Part shown: positions 1-8,589 of the stretch, one piece after another
Position numbering within the stretch: position 1 is the first letter of the stretch
Layout: each line of letters starts with the position of its first letter
Source of the DNA: Bog-473 sp963726005
Lineage (GTDB): Bacteria > Actinomycetota > Acidimicrobiia > Acidimicrobiales > RAAP-2
DNA length: 64,000 nucleotides
NCBI GenBank assembly: GCA_963726005.1
Contig: CAVSAT010000002.1
Location: 558,001-622,000 of the forward strand
Direction of reading: 5' to 3'
Notes under the pieces: generated by a model
Database searches by the model: none
Told to the model about the DNA's origin: nothing
The model's input: the letters and a program-made list of their open reading frames with translations, nothing else
Position numbers and translations under genes: made by a program

Positions 1-481
1 TCTGGTCGCGGTCCACGCCGTACTTGTGGGCGTACGACGGCGCCAGGAAGGAGAAGGCGGCAGGTGACGACAGTCCCGGGTCGGTGCCGTCGCCCACGGC
101 CCGGATCCCGGTCAGTCCGGAGTAGCCGGTGTCCTTGAGCTTCTCGACCCCGATGGCCATGGCGGTGTCGTAGGCGCCCGACGCCACGGCGTAGCAGGCG
201 TTGCGGAAGGCCTCCGACCCCGTGGCGCAGTAGTTCTCCACGCGGGTCACGGGCTTGTAGTCCAACTTCAGGGGGCGCGACAACGTCACGCCGCAGACGC
301 CCGAGGTCATGGTGCCGAGCCAGAAGGCGTCGATGTCCCCGAGCGGCACCCCGGCCGAGGCCACCGCGTCGGTGGCCGCGTCGGTCAGCAGGTCGTCGAC
401 GCCCTTGTCCCACAGCTCGCCGAAGCGTGTGCAGCCCATGCCGATGATGGCCACCTGGTCGCGGATCCCGCTGCTCGCCAT
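1..481 (-). CDS. Thiolase (SCP-2/acetyl-CoA acetyltransferase type), partial
   Basis: Only the N-terminal 160 or so residues are inside the window; the 3' end lies beyond base 1. The protein opens with a thiolase-type start (VAIIGMGCTRFGEL) and reaches the nucleophile region V-E-N-Y-C-A-T-G-S near residue 85, where thiolases carry the acyl-accepting cysteine. The family cleaves or condenses beta-ketoacyl-CoA. The ATG at 481 lies 4 bases after the stop of the upstream HMG-CoA-synthase-like/DUF35 gene, so the two are probably co-transcribed and may form a thiolase-DUF35 complex. Family placement is strong; the exact substrate is unknown. Confidence 0.85.
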   Translation of the reverse strand, partial: MASSGIRDQVAIIGMGCTRFGELWDKGVDDLLTDAATDAVASAGVPLGDIDAFWLGTMTSGVCGVTLSRPLKLDYKPVTRVENYCATGSEAFRNACYAVASGAYDTAMAIGVEKLKDTGYSGLTGIRAVGDGTDPGLSSPAAFSFLAPSYAHKYGVDRDQ

Positions 482-485
482 CGCT

Positions 486-1937
486 CTACTCTCCTCGCTT
501 GCCCGCCGGACGGGCCTTCCAGAAGTAATTGTGCACGCCCTGCGCCGTCCAGACGCGCCGGAACGTCATGGTGACCCGGTCGCCGATGGCCAGCTCCGAC
601 GCCACGACGTCGGTCATCTCGCAGCGGTAGCGGCCCCCGCCGTCGAAGTCGACGATGACGCCCACGACGGGCGGCGAGAGGCTGAAGGCCAGGTGGTCGA
701 CGGTGAAGGTGGCCACCGTCCCGGGGACATCGGCCAGGCGCTCGGCCTGCATCTGGTCGATGGCGTGGCAGGACAGGCAGACCCGGGTGGGGGGCATGTG
801 ACGGAAGCCGCACACGAGGCACCGGCTTCCCACGAAGGCGTACTTCCACTCCTCGGAGCGGTGCACGTTCGGCGCGCCGGGCCGTTCGGGATCGGGCCGT
901 CGCGGCGGTTCCCGGCGCAGCTGGCCGCGCCAGGTCAGGAACGTCGCGTACGGGAGGTCGTCGCGTCCCGCGGCCACCTGCTCGGCCACCGAGGGCACGC
1001 CGGCCTCCGCTCGGGCCCGCCGCGCCGCGACGAGTGCGTCGGTCGTGCGCAGGACCAGCGCGTCGGCCCCGTCGGCCAACGACAGCACGACGATCACCTG
1101 CCCGGGCTCGGCCCGCTCGAGCACGTCGCACAACACGACGCCCGCCTGGGCCGCGCCGAGGTTCCCCACCGCCCCGGTCAGGTCCGGGGCGAGCACCCCG
1201 TCGCGGACCCCGAGGCTGGCCGCGGCGGCCCGCACCGCCCGCACGTGCAGGCCGGTGACGATGGCGTGGTCGACGTCGCCCTCGGCCAGCCCGGCGTCCT
1301 TCAGCGCCGCCGCGAAGGCCTCCCGGGCCAGCGGTACATAGATCTCCTCACCGAAGCGCTCCTCCCAGACGTGCGAGCCCGTCTCACCCGGGACGCGCCA
1401 GCGGTCCAGGAACTCGTCGCTCGCGGCGCCGCGGCCCACCAGCTCGGCGACGGCTCCGTCCGGCGCGCACACGAAGGCGGCCGCGCCATCCCCGCTGTCG
1501 CGCTCCTCGGCCGAGCCGGCCAGGCCGGTGCGCAGGTCGGAGAGGACGGCGAGCGCGGTGCGGCCACGGCCGCCCCCGCCGGCGGCTCCCAGCCCCTGCA
1601 GCAGCGTCCCCACCGCCGAGCGCGACGACCCCGCGAAGTCGTAGGCCCCGCAGCCGCGCCCCAGACCGAGCGCGGCGTGCACCGTCGTGGCGCTCGTCTT
1701 GTCGAGGTACCCGGGGTCCGGCGTGGAGAGGAAGAGGTCCTGCGCCGACCGCGGGCCCGGGCCGACCACCAGCGCCCGCCGCCCCGCCTCCACCGCCAAC
1801 GTGGTGGTGTCCTCGTCGTGGGAGGCCACGGCACGGGCCCCCTTGCCGCCGCCGCTCTTCAGCACCCCGGCGATGGCCGGTCGCTGGAGCCGCCAGAAGG
1901 GCAGGTACGTGCCCCATGCCGCGATGCCGCTGCTCAT
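486..1937 (-). CDS. HMG-CoA synthase-like ketosynthase fused to a DUF35 OB-fold domain
   Basis: The protein has 483 residues. Residues 1 to about 330 look like a thiolase-superfamily ketosynthase III/HMG-CoA synthase fold. The last 120 residues are a DUF35 module: a rubredoxin-like zinc knuckle (CLVC near 374 and CLSC near 388) followed by an OB fold ending in N-Y-F-W-K-A. Where HMG-CoA synthases carry the nucleophilic cysteine I read D-F-A-G-S-S-R-S, without a cysteine, so condensing activity is uncertain. In archaea HMG-CoA synthase, thiolase and DUF35 form one channelling complex; here the DUF35 part is fused and a thiolase follows 4 bases downstream. A HyuB-like gene lies upstream. Confidence 0.8.
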   Translation of the reverse strand: MSSGIAAWGTYLPFWRLQRPAIAGVLKSGGGKGARAVASHDEDTTTLAVEAGRRALVVGPGPRSAQDLFLSTPDPGYLDKTSATTVHAALGLGRGCGAYDFAGSSRSAVGTLLQGLGAAGGGGRGRTALAVLSDLRTGLAGSAEERDSGDGAAAFVCAPDGAVAELVGRGAASDEFLDRWRVPGETGSHVWEERFGEEIYVPLAREAFAAALKDAGLAEGDVDHAIVTGLHVRAVRAAAASLGVRDGVLAPDLTGAVGNLGAAQAGVVLCDVLERAEPGQVIVVLSLADGADALVLRTTDALVAARRARAEAGVPSVAEQVAAGRDDLPYATFLTWRGQLRREPPRRPDPERPGAPNVHRSEEWKYAFVGSRCLVCGFRHMPPTRVCLSCHAIDQMQAERLADVPGTVATFTVDHLAFSLSPPVVGVIVDFDGGGRYRCEMTDVVASELAIGDRVTMTFRRVWTAQGVHNYFWKARPAGKRGE

Positions 1938-1986
1938 GGACCGATCATGACAGACGCGCCCGGGAGCTCGACCCGGGTCGACCCGT

Positions 1987-3808
1987 TCACGCCGCGGGCG
2001 CCGACCGTTCGGCCCGCATGTCCGCCCGCCGGGCTTCGGTCGCCGCCTCGTCGACCTCCAGGGTCAGCTCCTCGAGCGATCCGACGAGGACGACGCCGTA
2101 GTCCCGCCGCCGCGCCCTCCACGCTCACGTACTCGTCCAGCACGTCGTCCAGCACGGCGGCCGCCGGGCGCGCCAAGGGGTCGCCCCAACCGCCGCCGCC
2201 GCCGTAGTCGAAGTTGATCCGGTCTCCCGCCTCCATGGGCACCCAGTCGGCCGTGTGCTTGACCACGAGTGCGCGGTCGGTCCCGTACCGCAGCGTCAGG
2301 CGGTTCGGCGCGCCGGGACCCCCGCCGGCGATGCCCGGCATGGGGTACTTCATGCCCACCACGTAGGTGTAGACGTGCGAGGGGACCCGCACCTCCTTGA
2401 TGTAGTGCGAGCCACAGCCGCCGCGCCACTGCCCCGGCCCGCCCGAGTCGGTCCGGTAGTCCCGGCTCCACTGGAGGTGCGGGTACAACGACTCGTTGAT
2501 CTCGGCCGTCGCTTTCCACAGGTTCCCGAACGACGCTGACACCGCCCCCCAGGCGTCCATGCCCTTGGCGGCGTTGCACCAGCCGGCGTAGACCTCGGCC
2601 GACCCGTCGACGAACGTCGCCCCGCTCCGGGGGTCGACGCCCCGGATGGTCGTGGGGATCCCGGTCTTGTAGGTCTGGGGCACCGCCCGGTCGGGCAGCA
2701 CACCCGACAGGGCGACGGCGATGACCTCGCCGACGTCGGCGCCGGGGTGGTGCGTCCCCGCCGACACCGGCTTCCCTGGGTGAGGGTTCATCACGCACCC
2801 CTGGGGCACGATCAGCTCGATGGAGTTGAAGAACCCCTCGTTCTTGGGGATCTCGGGGTCCATCATGGCGGCGACCTGTGCCACCGTGTAGCCCCGGGTG
2901 TTGCCATAGGTCGACCAGGACTGGAGCTCCTGGCGTTCGTCGCTCCCCGTGTAGTCGATGGTCAGCTTCGGCCCGTCGACGGTGACCTTCACGTGCAGGT
3001 GGATGTCCGGGTTGCCCAGCGGGTCGTGGTCCACGTAGGCGTCCCCCTCGTAGACCCCGTCGGGCCAGGCCGACACCTCCTCGGCGAAGCGCTTGGCTGC
3101 GTAGTCGATCATGTGGTCCACCGCGGACTCGATCATGTCGACGCCGTAGCGCTCGACGAGGCCGACCAGGTTGTCGGCCGCCTGCTTCGCCGCCCCGATC
3201 TGGGCCCGGATGTCGCCGAGATACCCGTCGAGCCGGTTGTTCACCTGCAGGGCGTAAAGCACGTCACGCCGCTCCACCCCGCGGTCGAGGACCTTGATGA
3301 CGGGCCAGCGCACGCCCTCGCCCCAGATGTCGGTCGCCGTCACGTTGTAGCCCCCGGGCACCGCGCCACCCGTGTCGCCGTGGTGGCATTGGATGGACGC
3401 GATGAGCACGAGGTGGTCGTCGACGACGACCGGGGCGAACACGTTGTAGTCCGGCAGGTGACCACCCCCGTGGTACGGGTCGTTGGCCACGAAGACGTCG
3501 CCCTGGTGGAACTCGTCGACGCCGAGGAAGTCGAGGGCGAAGCGCACCGGCAGCGTCGAGGTCAACATGAACTGGGGGATGCCGACGCTGAGCGCGGCGA
3601 GACGGCCCTTGCCGTCGAGGATGGTGGCGTTGCGCTCGTTGGACTGGTTCAGGATCGGCGTGGTGGCGGTCCGCGAGACGTACATCGCCATCTCGAAGCA
3701 GACGGTCTCCATGGTCCCGCGGATGACCTCAGCGGTCACCGGGTCGACGGCGCCGCCCACCATGAGGCGGTCCCTGGGTCCTGCCAGCGCCTCCAGATCG
3801 ACGTTCAT
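1987..3808 (-). CDS. Hydantoinase B/oxoprolinase-family subunit (HyuB/AcxB-like), frameshifted near the C-terminus
   Basis: About 607 residues when repaired. It matches the hydantoinase-B family: an N-terminal V-D-P-V-T-A-E-V-I-R motif, N-D-P-Y-H-G-G-G-H-L-P-D-Y near residue 110, and a C-terminal G-G-G-G-W-G-D-P-L. Relatives are subunits of ATP-dependent hydantoinases, 5-oxoprolinases or acetone/acetophenone carboxylases and normally work with a HyuA partner, which is not in this window. The start has a strong AGGAGG Shine-Dalgarno 5 bases upstream. After E-Y-V-S-V-E-G the reading frame leaves the family pattern; the other frame continues as R-R-D-Y-G-V-V-L-V-G-S and stops at 1987. One surplus base between 2101 and 2118 explains this. 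Unrepaired, the frame runs on to 1934. Confidence 0.85.
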
Positions 3809-4011
3809 GGCCCCTCCTCGGACCCCGCCCGGCGGCGGGCCCAGTGCGGTGTTGGTTCTCGGCCACGAATGCCCGCCACCAGCCGCGGCCAGGGCATTCT
3901 GGGCGACCGATTGCTGACAGCCGTGTCACCTTTCACTGTACACGGCAGTCCGGGCGGCCCCCTTCCGGGGGGCCCGACCGCACCGTTCCGATCTGGCCCG
4001 TCCAGGCGGGG

Positions 4012-5988
4012 CTACCCGGCGATCCCCACGATGGGCTTGTTGAGCACGATGGACCCGGTCGAGCCCAAGAAGGGCGGGCCGCCCGTGGTCGGGTAGGTGA
4101 AGACCCCGCCGTCGGAGCCGCTCAGGTAGTAGCCCCCGGCCACCGTCGTCATCCCCACGATCGGCTTGTTGAGCACGATGGACCCGGTCGAGCCCAAGAA
4201 GGGCGGACCGCCGCTGGTCGGGAAGGAGAAGATGCCCCCGTCGGTCGCCACGAGGTAGTACCCGCCGCCGACGGGTGCCGCCATGCCGACCACGGGCTTG
4301 TTGAGGACGAGCGAACCGGTCGAACCCGCGAAGGCGGCGTCGCCGTAGCTGAAGATGCCCCCGTCGGAGGCCACCAGCCAGTAGCCCTTCCCGTCGGGGG
4401 TCGCCGCCATGCCGACGATCGGCTTGTTGAGCTTGAGGCTCCCAGTCGAACCATAGAACTGGGCGTCGCCGTAGCTGAAGATCCCGCCATCGGTGGCGAC
4501 GAGCCAGTAGCCCGCCCCGTCCGCCGTGAGCGCCATGCCCACGACGGGGGCGTTGAGGTGGATGGACCCCGTGGAGCCATAGAACTGGGCGGAGCCGTAA
4601 TTGAAGATGCCGCCGTCTGAGGCCACGATGTCATAGCCGTCGCCGCCGGGCATGACCGACATGCCCACGATCGGTTTGTTGAGCGCGATGGACCCCGTCG
4701 ATCCCAAGAAGGGCGCCCCGCTCCCGTAGGAGAACACCCCGCCGTCGGAGGCCACGAAGCGGTAGCCCGATCGCGCGATGGGGGCCGACATGGCGAAGCC
4801 GGTCAACGTCGCGGGGGCGGTGTTGGAGTCGCCCACCGCGATGCAGGCCCAGTCGGTCACGCATGACTCGCCCGCCAGCGTGGTTCGCAGCGTGCCCTGG
4901 TTCGGCGTGCCGCTCACGATCGACCACGACGTGCCGTTCCACGAGAGCGCCAAGGTCGCGGGCGAGGGCCCCGAGGCGGCCGTAGCCGAGCCGACCGCGC
5001 TGCACGTCGTCTGACTGAAGCAGTCGACGGCCGTGAGGCCCTGGTTCTGGGTCGGCGAGGTGTCGGGGACGTTCGGGACGATCGCCCACGTCGAGCCGTT
5101 CCAGTTCTCAATCAGGTTCTGGTTGTGGGTGCCATTGACCTGGCCCGCGGACTCACAGAAGGAGGCGCCCGCGCACGAGACGGAGGCAAGGAAGCTGCCG
5201 GTCACGCCACCGCCGGTCGGCATGGCGACCGTGACCAGGGACCACGAGGATCCGTTCCATTGCTCGCTGAACGGCGTCGCCGTCGCGCTGCCGACGTTGG
5301 TCGTCCCGACGGCGATGCACGAAGTCGTCGTCACGCAGTCCATCCCCGTCGCTTCGATCACCGGCGGGCTTCCGGATGCGCTCGGGGTCGCGGCGGACAC
5401 GAGCGACCACGCCGTCCCGTTCCACTGGTTGCCGAACACCTCCGGTGTGCCCACGTTGAACCCCGTTCCCAGCGCCTCGCACACGGTCGTCGAGACACAC
5501 GAGACGGACCAGAGCGCGGCCCCTCCCGTGACGTTGGACGGGACCACCGGGCTGGCCAGCGTCCACGCCGTCCCGTTCCAGGTCTCGGCCACGGCTCCCA
5601 GGCCGGACGACCCCACCGCCATGCAGAACGAAGGTCCGACGCAGGACACGGACACCAGGTTGTCGTCGCTCGTCGCGGCGACGTTGACGCTCGGCACGAC
5701 GACCCATGACGATCCGTTCCACTGCTCGACGAGGGTTCCTCCCCCCGCACCGCTGTTCTGCTGCCCGACCGCCACGCAGAACGACGCGGTCGTGCAGGAA
5801 ACGTCGTTGAGGAGGTTCGACCCCGAGGCCGACGGGGCGTGCGCGTTCGTCCACTGCGACGCGCCGACCGTCGGGGGCGAAGAGAGGGTCGCGGCCCCAC
5901 CGGACGGGGCTGGTCCCACCACGAGGCCGAGCGCGGCCACGACGACACCCGCAATCACGGGTGTGAGTGTTCGAGTCATGCCACGCAT
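4012..5988 (-). CDS. Large secreted repeat protein (Cys-pair/WNG repeats plus 'YWLVASDGG' repeats)
   Basis: 658 residues. The start is the ATG at 5988, with AAGGAGG 6 bases upstream; a longer frame has no such signal. An N-terminal signal peptide (T-R-T-L-T-P-V-I-A-G-V-V-V-A-A-L) ends near residue 33. Residues 55-400 hold about seven repeats with a cysteine pair (S-C-x5-C-x-A-V-G) followed by W-N-G-x-x-W-x-x-V. Residues 410-658 hold about six repeats of the G-Y-W-L-V-A-S-D-G-G-I-F-S-Y-G type, each followed by G-S-T-G-S and L-N-K-P-I-V-G-M. Both halves look like beta-propeller or beta-solenoid blades displayed outside the cell. The last two blades are almost identical at DNA level. The function is unknown; adhesion or surface recognition is a guess. 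The gene at 55652 is a shorter relative. Confidence 0.85.
   Translation of the reverse strand: MRGMTRTLTPVIAGVVVAALGLVVGPAPSGGAATLSSPPTVGASQWTNAHAPSASGSNLLNDVSCTTASFCVAVGQQNSGAGGGTLVEQWNGSSWVVVPSVNVAATSDDNLVSVSCVGPSFCMAVGSSGLGAVAETWNGTAWTLASPVVPSNVTGGAALWSVSCVSTTVCEALGTGFNVGTPEVFGNQWNGTAWSLVSAATPSASGSPPVIEATGMDCVTTTSCIAVGTTNVGSATATPFSEQWNGSSWSLVTVAMPTGGGVTGSFLASVSCAGASFCESAGQVNGTHNQNLIENWNGSTWAIVPNVPDTSPTQNQGLTAVDCFSQTTCSAVGSATAASGPSPATLALSWNGTSWSIVSGTPNQGTLRTTLAGESCVTDWACIAVGDSNTAPATLTGFAMSAPIARSGYRFVASDGGVFSYGSGAPFLGSTGSIALNKPIVGMSVMPGGDGYDIVASDGGIFNYGSAQFYGSTGSIHLNAPVVGMALTADGAGYWLVATDGGIFSYGDAQFYGSTGSLKLNKPIVGMAATPDGKGYWLVASDGGIFSYGDAAFAGSTGSLVLNKPVVGMAAPVGGGYYLVATDGGIFSFPTSGGPPFLGSTGSIVLNKPIVGMTTVAGGYYLSGSDGGVFTYPTTGGPPFLGSTGSIVLNKPIVGIAG
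4020..4225. repeat. Near-identical direct repeat inside the secreted repeat gene
   Basis: The roughly 60-base stretch beginning near 4020 recurs beginning near 4151, with only a few changes. The copies encode the last two blades of the repeat protein. The identity is much higher than between other blades, which points to a recent in-frame duplication or gene conversion of one 131-base unit. Confidence 0.8.
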
Positions 5989-6065
5989 CCTCGCCTCCTT
6001 GCACGTCAATTCCTGTCCGGTCGCACAGGGTATGCCTGGGGGTCGGCGGCGTCGAGCGCCTCGCC

Positions 6066-6806
6066 TCAGGCCGTGGCCGCCACGACCATCTCCCAGCTGT
6101 CGATGTCGAGCGGACCACCGCGCCCGGCGCGGAACGTCACGTCGCGAAAGCCCGCTGCCTCGAGCCACACCACCCACTCCGGGGGCGTCGGGAGCCGGAT
6201 GAAATAGGACGCACGGCGGACGGCGCCGTCCCGGTGGACGGTGCGCTGCACAACCATCCGGCCGCGTACCGAATCGAAGGTCGAGACCTCCACCATGGTG
6301 TCGTCACCGAGTTGCACGACCACGGCATCGGGTGCCGGCGTGAAGTGCCGGACGCCGCCGTCGTGGTGCATGGTGTCGATCGCCACCGTGCCTCCGGGCC
6401 GGAGCACGCGGTGGAACTCCGAGAGGACCCGGTGGCAGTCCGCGTCGTCGTAGTAGCCGAACGAGTTCAGCCAGCACACGACCGCATCGAACGGACCGTC
6501 GACCGGGAGGTCGCGCACGTCCCCTTCGATGTACGAGACGGCGTTGGCTGGGAGGTCAGGGTCCGCCCGCGCCAGCGCGAGATAGTCCGGGGTGAGGTCG
6601 ACGCCGGTGACGTCCATCCCGGCGGTGGCCAACCGCCGGGCGATCCGGCCGTGGCCACAGGGCGCGTCGAGGATCCGGGACCCGGCCGGTAGGTCGAGCA
6701 GTCCCAGGATCTCGGTGACATCGGCGTCCGAGTGCTCGCTGTCGATCGAGTCCTCGTAGAAGTAGAGGTAGTCGTCACCGAACGTGCCCTCCATGTCGAA
6801 CGTCAT
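6066..6806 (-). CDS. Class I SAM-dependent methyltransferase
   Basis: 246 residues. The Rossmann methyltransferase signature is complete: motif I L-D-A-P-C-G-H-G-R-I near residue 45, acidic V-T-G-V-D-L-T after strand 2, E-G-D-V-R-D-L near residue 93, and post-motif R-V-L-R-P-G-G. The substrate cannot be read from the sequence. The gene is divergent from the thioesterase at 6840, with only 33 bases between the two start codons, so their promoters must overlap. Confidence 0.85.
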   Translation of the reverse strand: MTFDMEGTFGDDYLYFYEDSIDSEHSDADVTEILGLLDLPAGSRILDAPCGHGRIARRLATAGMDVTGVDLTPDYLALARADPDLPANAVSYIEGDVRDLPVDGPFDAVVCWLNSFGYYDDADCHRVLSEFHRVLRPGGTVAIDTMHHDGGVRHFTPAPDAVVVQLGDDTMVEVSTFDSVRGRMVVQRTVHRDGAVRRASYFIRLPTPPEWVVWLEAAGFRDVTFRAGRGGPLDIDSWEMVVAATA

Positions 6807-6825
6807 GCGTCATCTTCGCCGCCGG

Positions 6826-6831
6826 TAGGGT
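6826..6831 (+). promoter_or_regulatory. -10 box TAGGGT, predicted leaderless promoter of the thioesterase gene
   Basis: TAGGGT lies 8 bases before the ATG at 6840, so transcription would begin at or next to the start codon. No Shine-Dalgarno is present. The same sequence and spacing occur before surE (47175). Confidence 0.6.
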
Positions 6832-6839
6832 CGGCTCGC

Positions 6840-7688
6840 ATGCCGGATTCCGGGGACCTGTCCTTCGACGCGACGACGGCGGTGCGTCCCACGCCCGATC
6901 CTGGCCTGTTCGAGGCGGACGTGCACGAGCTCTGGACGGTGGGTGGCAAGCCGAACGGTGGCTACCTCTTGGCGCTCCTCGGGCAGGCGGCGCGCGTCAT
7001 CGGTCGGGCGGGCGGTGGGTCGGGCTGGGAGGTCGTGTCCTCCGCCATCACCTACCTGCGCCCGCCCGACATCGGGCCCGCCACCATCCGCACCACGCTC
7101 CTCCGGCAAGGGCGATCGGCGTCCCAGGTGCGGGCGGTCCTGGCCCAGGACGGCCACGATCAGGTCGACGCCGTGTTCGTGCTCGGCGAACTGCCCGCCG
7201 AGCCCACGGCCCGCTACGACGGCACAGCGCCGCTCGACGCACCACCGCCCGAGCAGTGCGTGCGCCTTGCCCCGCGCATCCCCGGCGGCGTCTATGTGGG
7301 GATCATGGACGTCCTCGACCTCCGGCTCAGTCCGGACACGCTCCCCTTCACCGACTCACCCCCACCTGAGGGTGCTCGGGCGGAGCTGCGCGGCTGGTCC
7401 CGCTTCGCCGACGGCCGGGAGCCCGATCCCCTCTCACTGCTGTTCTCGGTCGACGCCATACCGCCCGCCACGCTCATGATCGGCTCGACCGGCTGGGTGC
7501 CCACGCTGCAAATGTCGGCGTATGTGCGCGCGCGTCCGGCGCCGGGCTGGCTCGGCATCCGCATGTCGGCCAACCTGGTGGGCGACGGCATGGTCGACGA
7601 GACCTGCGTCGTGTGGGACAGCCGGAGCCGGGTCGTGGCGCAGTCCACCCAACTGGCGCGGTTGCGCTTCCCCGACGAGCTCGGCTGA
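6840..7688 (+). CDS. Acyl-CoA thioesterase-like protein (double hot-dog, TesB-like)
   Basis: 282 residues from the ATG at 6840, chosen over a longer frame because a -10 box lies 8 bases upstream. The N-terminal half (H-E-L-W-T-V-G-G-K-P-N-G-G-Y-L-L-A) and the C-terminal half (L-G-I-R-M-S-A-N-L-V-G-D-G-M-V-D-E) match the two hot-dog folds of actinobacterial thioesterase-family proteins, which hydrolyse acyl-CoA to acid and CoA. A short leaderless ORF and a GNAT acetyltransferase follow about 30 bases downstream. Confidence 0.75.
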   Translation: MPDSGDLSFDATTAVRPTPDPGLFEADVHELWTVGGKPNGGYLLALLGQAARVIGRAGGGSGWEVVSSAITYLRPPDIGPATIRTTLLRQGRSASQVRAVLAQDGHDQVDAVFVLGELPAEPTARYDGTAPLDAPPPEQCVRLAPRIPGGVYVGIMDVLDLRLSPDTLPFTDSPPPEGARAELRGWSRFADGREPDPLSLLFSVDAIPPATLMIGSTGWVPTLQMSAYVRARPAPGWLGIRMSANLVGDGMVDETCVVWDSRSRVVAQSTQLARLRFPDELG

Positions 7689-7717
7689 GCGGGCGACACC
7701 GGCCCTAGCCTGTCGCG

Positions 7718-7759
7718 GTGCTCCCGAGCGCGGCAGGCGCCGCCCGCCCATCGCCGTGA
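7718..7759 (+). CDS. Putative leaderless 13-codon upstream ORF coupled to the acetyltransferase
   Basis: A GTG at 7718 sits 6 bases after TAGCCT (7706-7711), the leaderless layout seen elsewhere in this window. The frame runs 13 codons and stops at a TGA whose first bases overlap the GTG start (7756) of the acetyltransferase in a GTGA overlap. It may deliver ribosomes to the main gene. It could equally be chance, or the true N-terminus displaced by an indel. Confidence 0.4.
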   Translation: MLPSAAGAARPSP

Positions 7760-8589
7760 CCGAGCTGGCGCGCCTCGGCCCGTCCGAGCGCGAGGGCATC
7801 GCGCGGCTGTGCGGCCGAGCCATGGCCGACCCGCCGTCGCTGGACGAGCTCGACGGCTCCCTGTTTGCGCCGGACCAGCCCGCCGCCCTCTTCGGCGACC
7901 CTGCCACCGGCGTCGTGGCCGTGGTGCAGTGCGACGACGGCGCGCACATCCGCCTGCTGGCGGTCGACCCGGCGCACCGGGAGCGGGGACTCGGGCACGC
8001 GCTCGTGCAGGCGGCGGAGGACTGGGCCGTGGCGGCGGGGCACCGGAGCCTCATCACCGGGGCCGACCCGCCCTACTTCCTGTGGCCCGGTGTCCCCAGT
8101 GGCGAGACGTCCCTCGTGTGCCTCTTCGAACGCCGGCACTACCGCCGCGCCGACACGAACTTCAACATGGACGTCGACCTGCACGCGCTCCCGGTCGACC
8201 CAGGGGGCCACCGCATGGCCGGGCCCGACGACGCCGCCGAGCTCGACGAGTGGATGGCGACCCACTGGTCCAACTGGCGGCTCGAGGTCCTCCGCGCCCT
8301 CCGCAAGGGGAACCTCGTCATCGGCCGCGCGGACGGCGAGGCGGGCGAGGTCACCGCGTTCTGCGCCTTCGAGGTGAACCGGCGCGGCATGCTCGGCCCG
8401 GTGGCGGTGCGCCCCGACCTCATGGGCCGCGGCGCGGGCAAGGGCGTCCTCCTCGGCGCCCTGCACGAGCTGCGCCGCCGCGGCGCCGGCCGGGTGGCGG
8501 TCGTGTGGGTGGGGCCGGTCGTGCCGTACGCCGCAGTCGGCGGTCGGGTGAGCGACGTGTTCTTCGTCTATCGCAAGGAGCTCAGGTGA
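7756..8589 (+). CDS. Two-domain GNAT-family N-acetyltransferase
   Basis: 277 residues from GTG 7756. Two GNAT-like units are visible. The first carries the acetyl-CoA-binding motif R-L-L-A-V-D-P-A-H-R-E-R-G-L-G near residue 70; the second carries L-G-P-V-A-V-R-P-D-L-M-G-R-G-A-G-K-G near residue 215. The family transfers acetyl from acetyl-CoA to an amine; the substrate is unknown. The TGA overlaps the GTG of the following glycosidase, so the two are translationally coupled, hinting at an amino-sugar role. Confidence 0.75.
   Translation: MTELARLGPSEREGIARLCGRAMADPPSLDELDGSLFAPDQPAALFGDPATGVVAVVQCDDGAHIRLLAVDPAHRERGLGHALVQAAEDWAVAAGHRSLITGADPPYFLWPGVPSGETSLVCLFERRHYRRADTNFNMDVDLHALPVDPGGHRMAGPDDAAELDEWMATHWSNWRLEVLRALRKGNLVIGRADGEAGEVTAFCAFEVNRRGMLGPVAVRPDLMGRGAGKGVLLGALHELRRRGAGRVAVVWVGPVVPYAAVGGRVSDVFFVYRKELR

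Noticed and set aside
3930..3945. Minus-strand TACAGT as promoter of the HyuB operon
   Set aside because: The box is plausible but no -35 is visible and it is 120 bases from a gene with its own strong ribosome site; too weak to list.
3483..4096. Long plus-strand ORFs opposite the HyuB gene and similar antisense frames across the window
   Set aside because: Shadow frames produced by high GC at third positions; sequences are His/Arg/Val-rich without family motifs.
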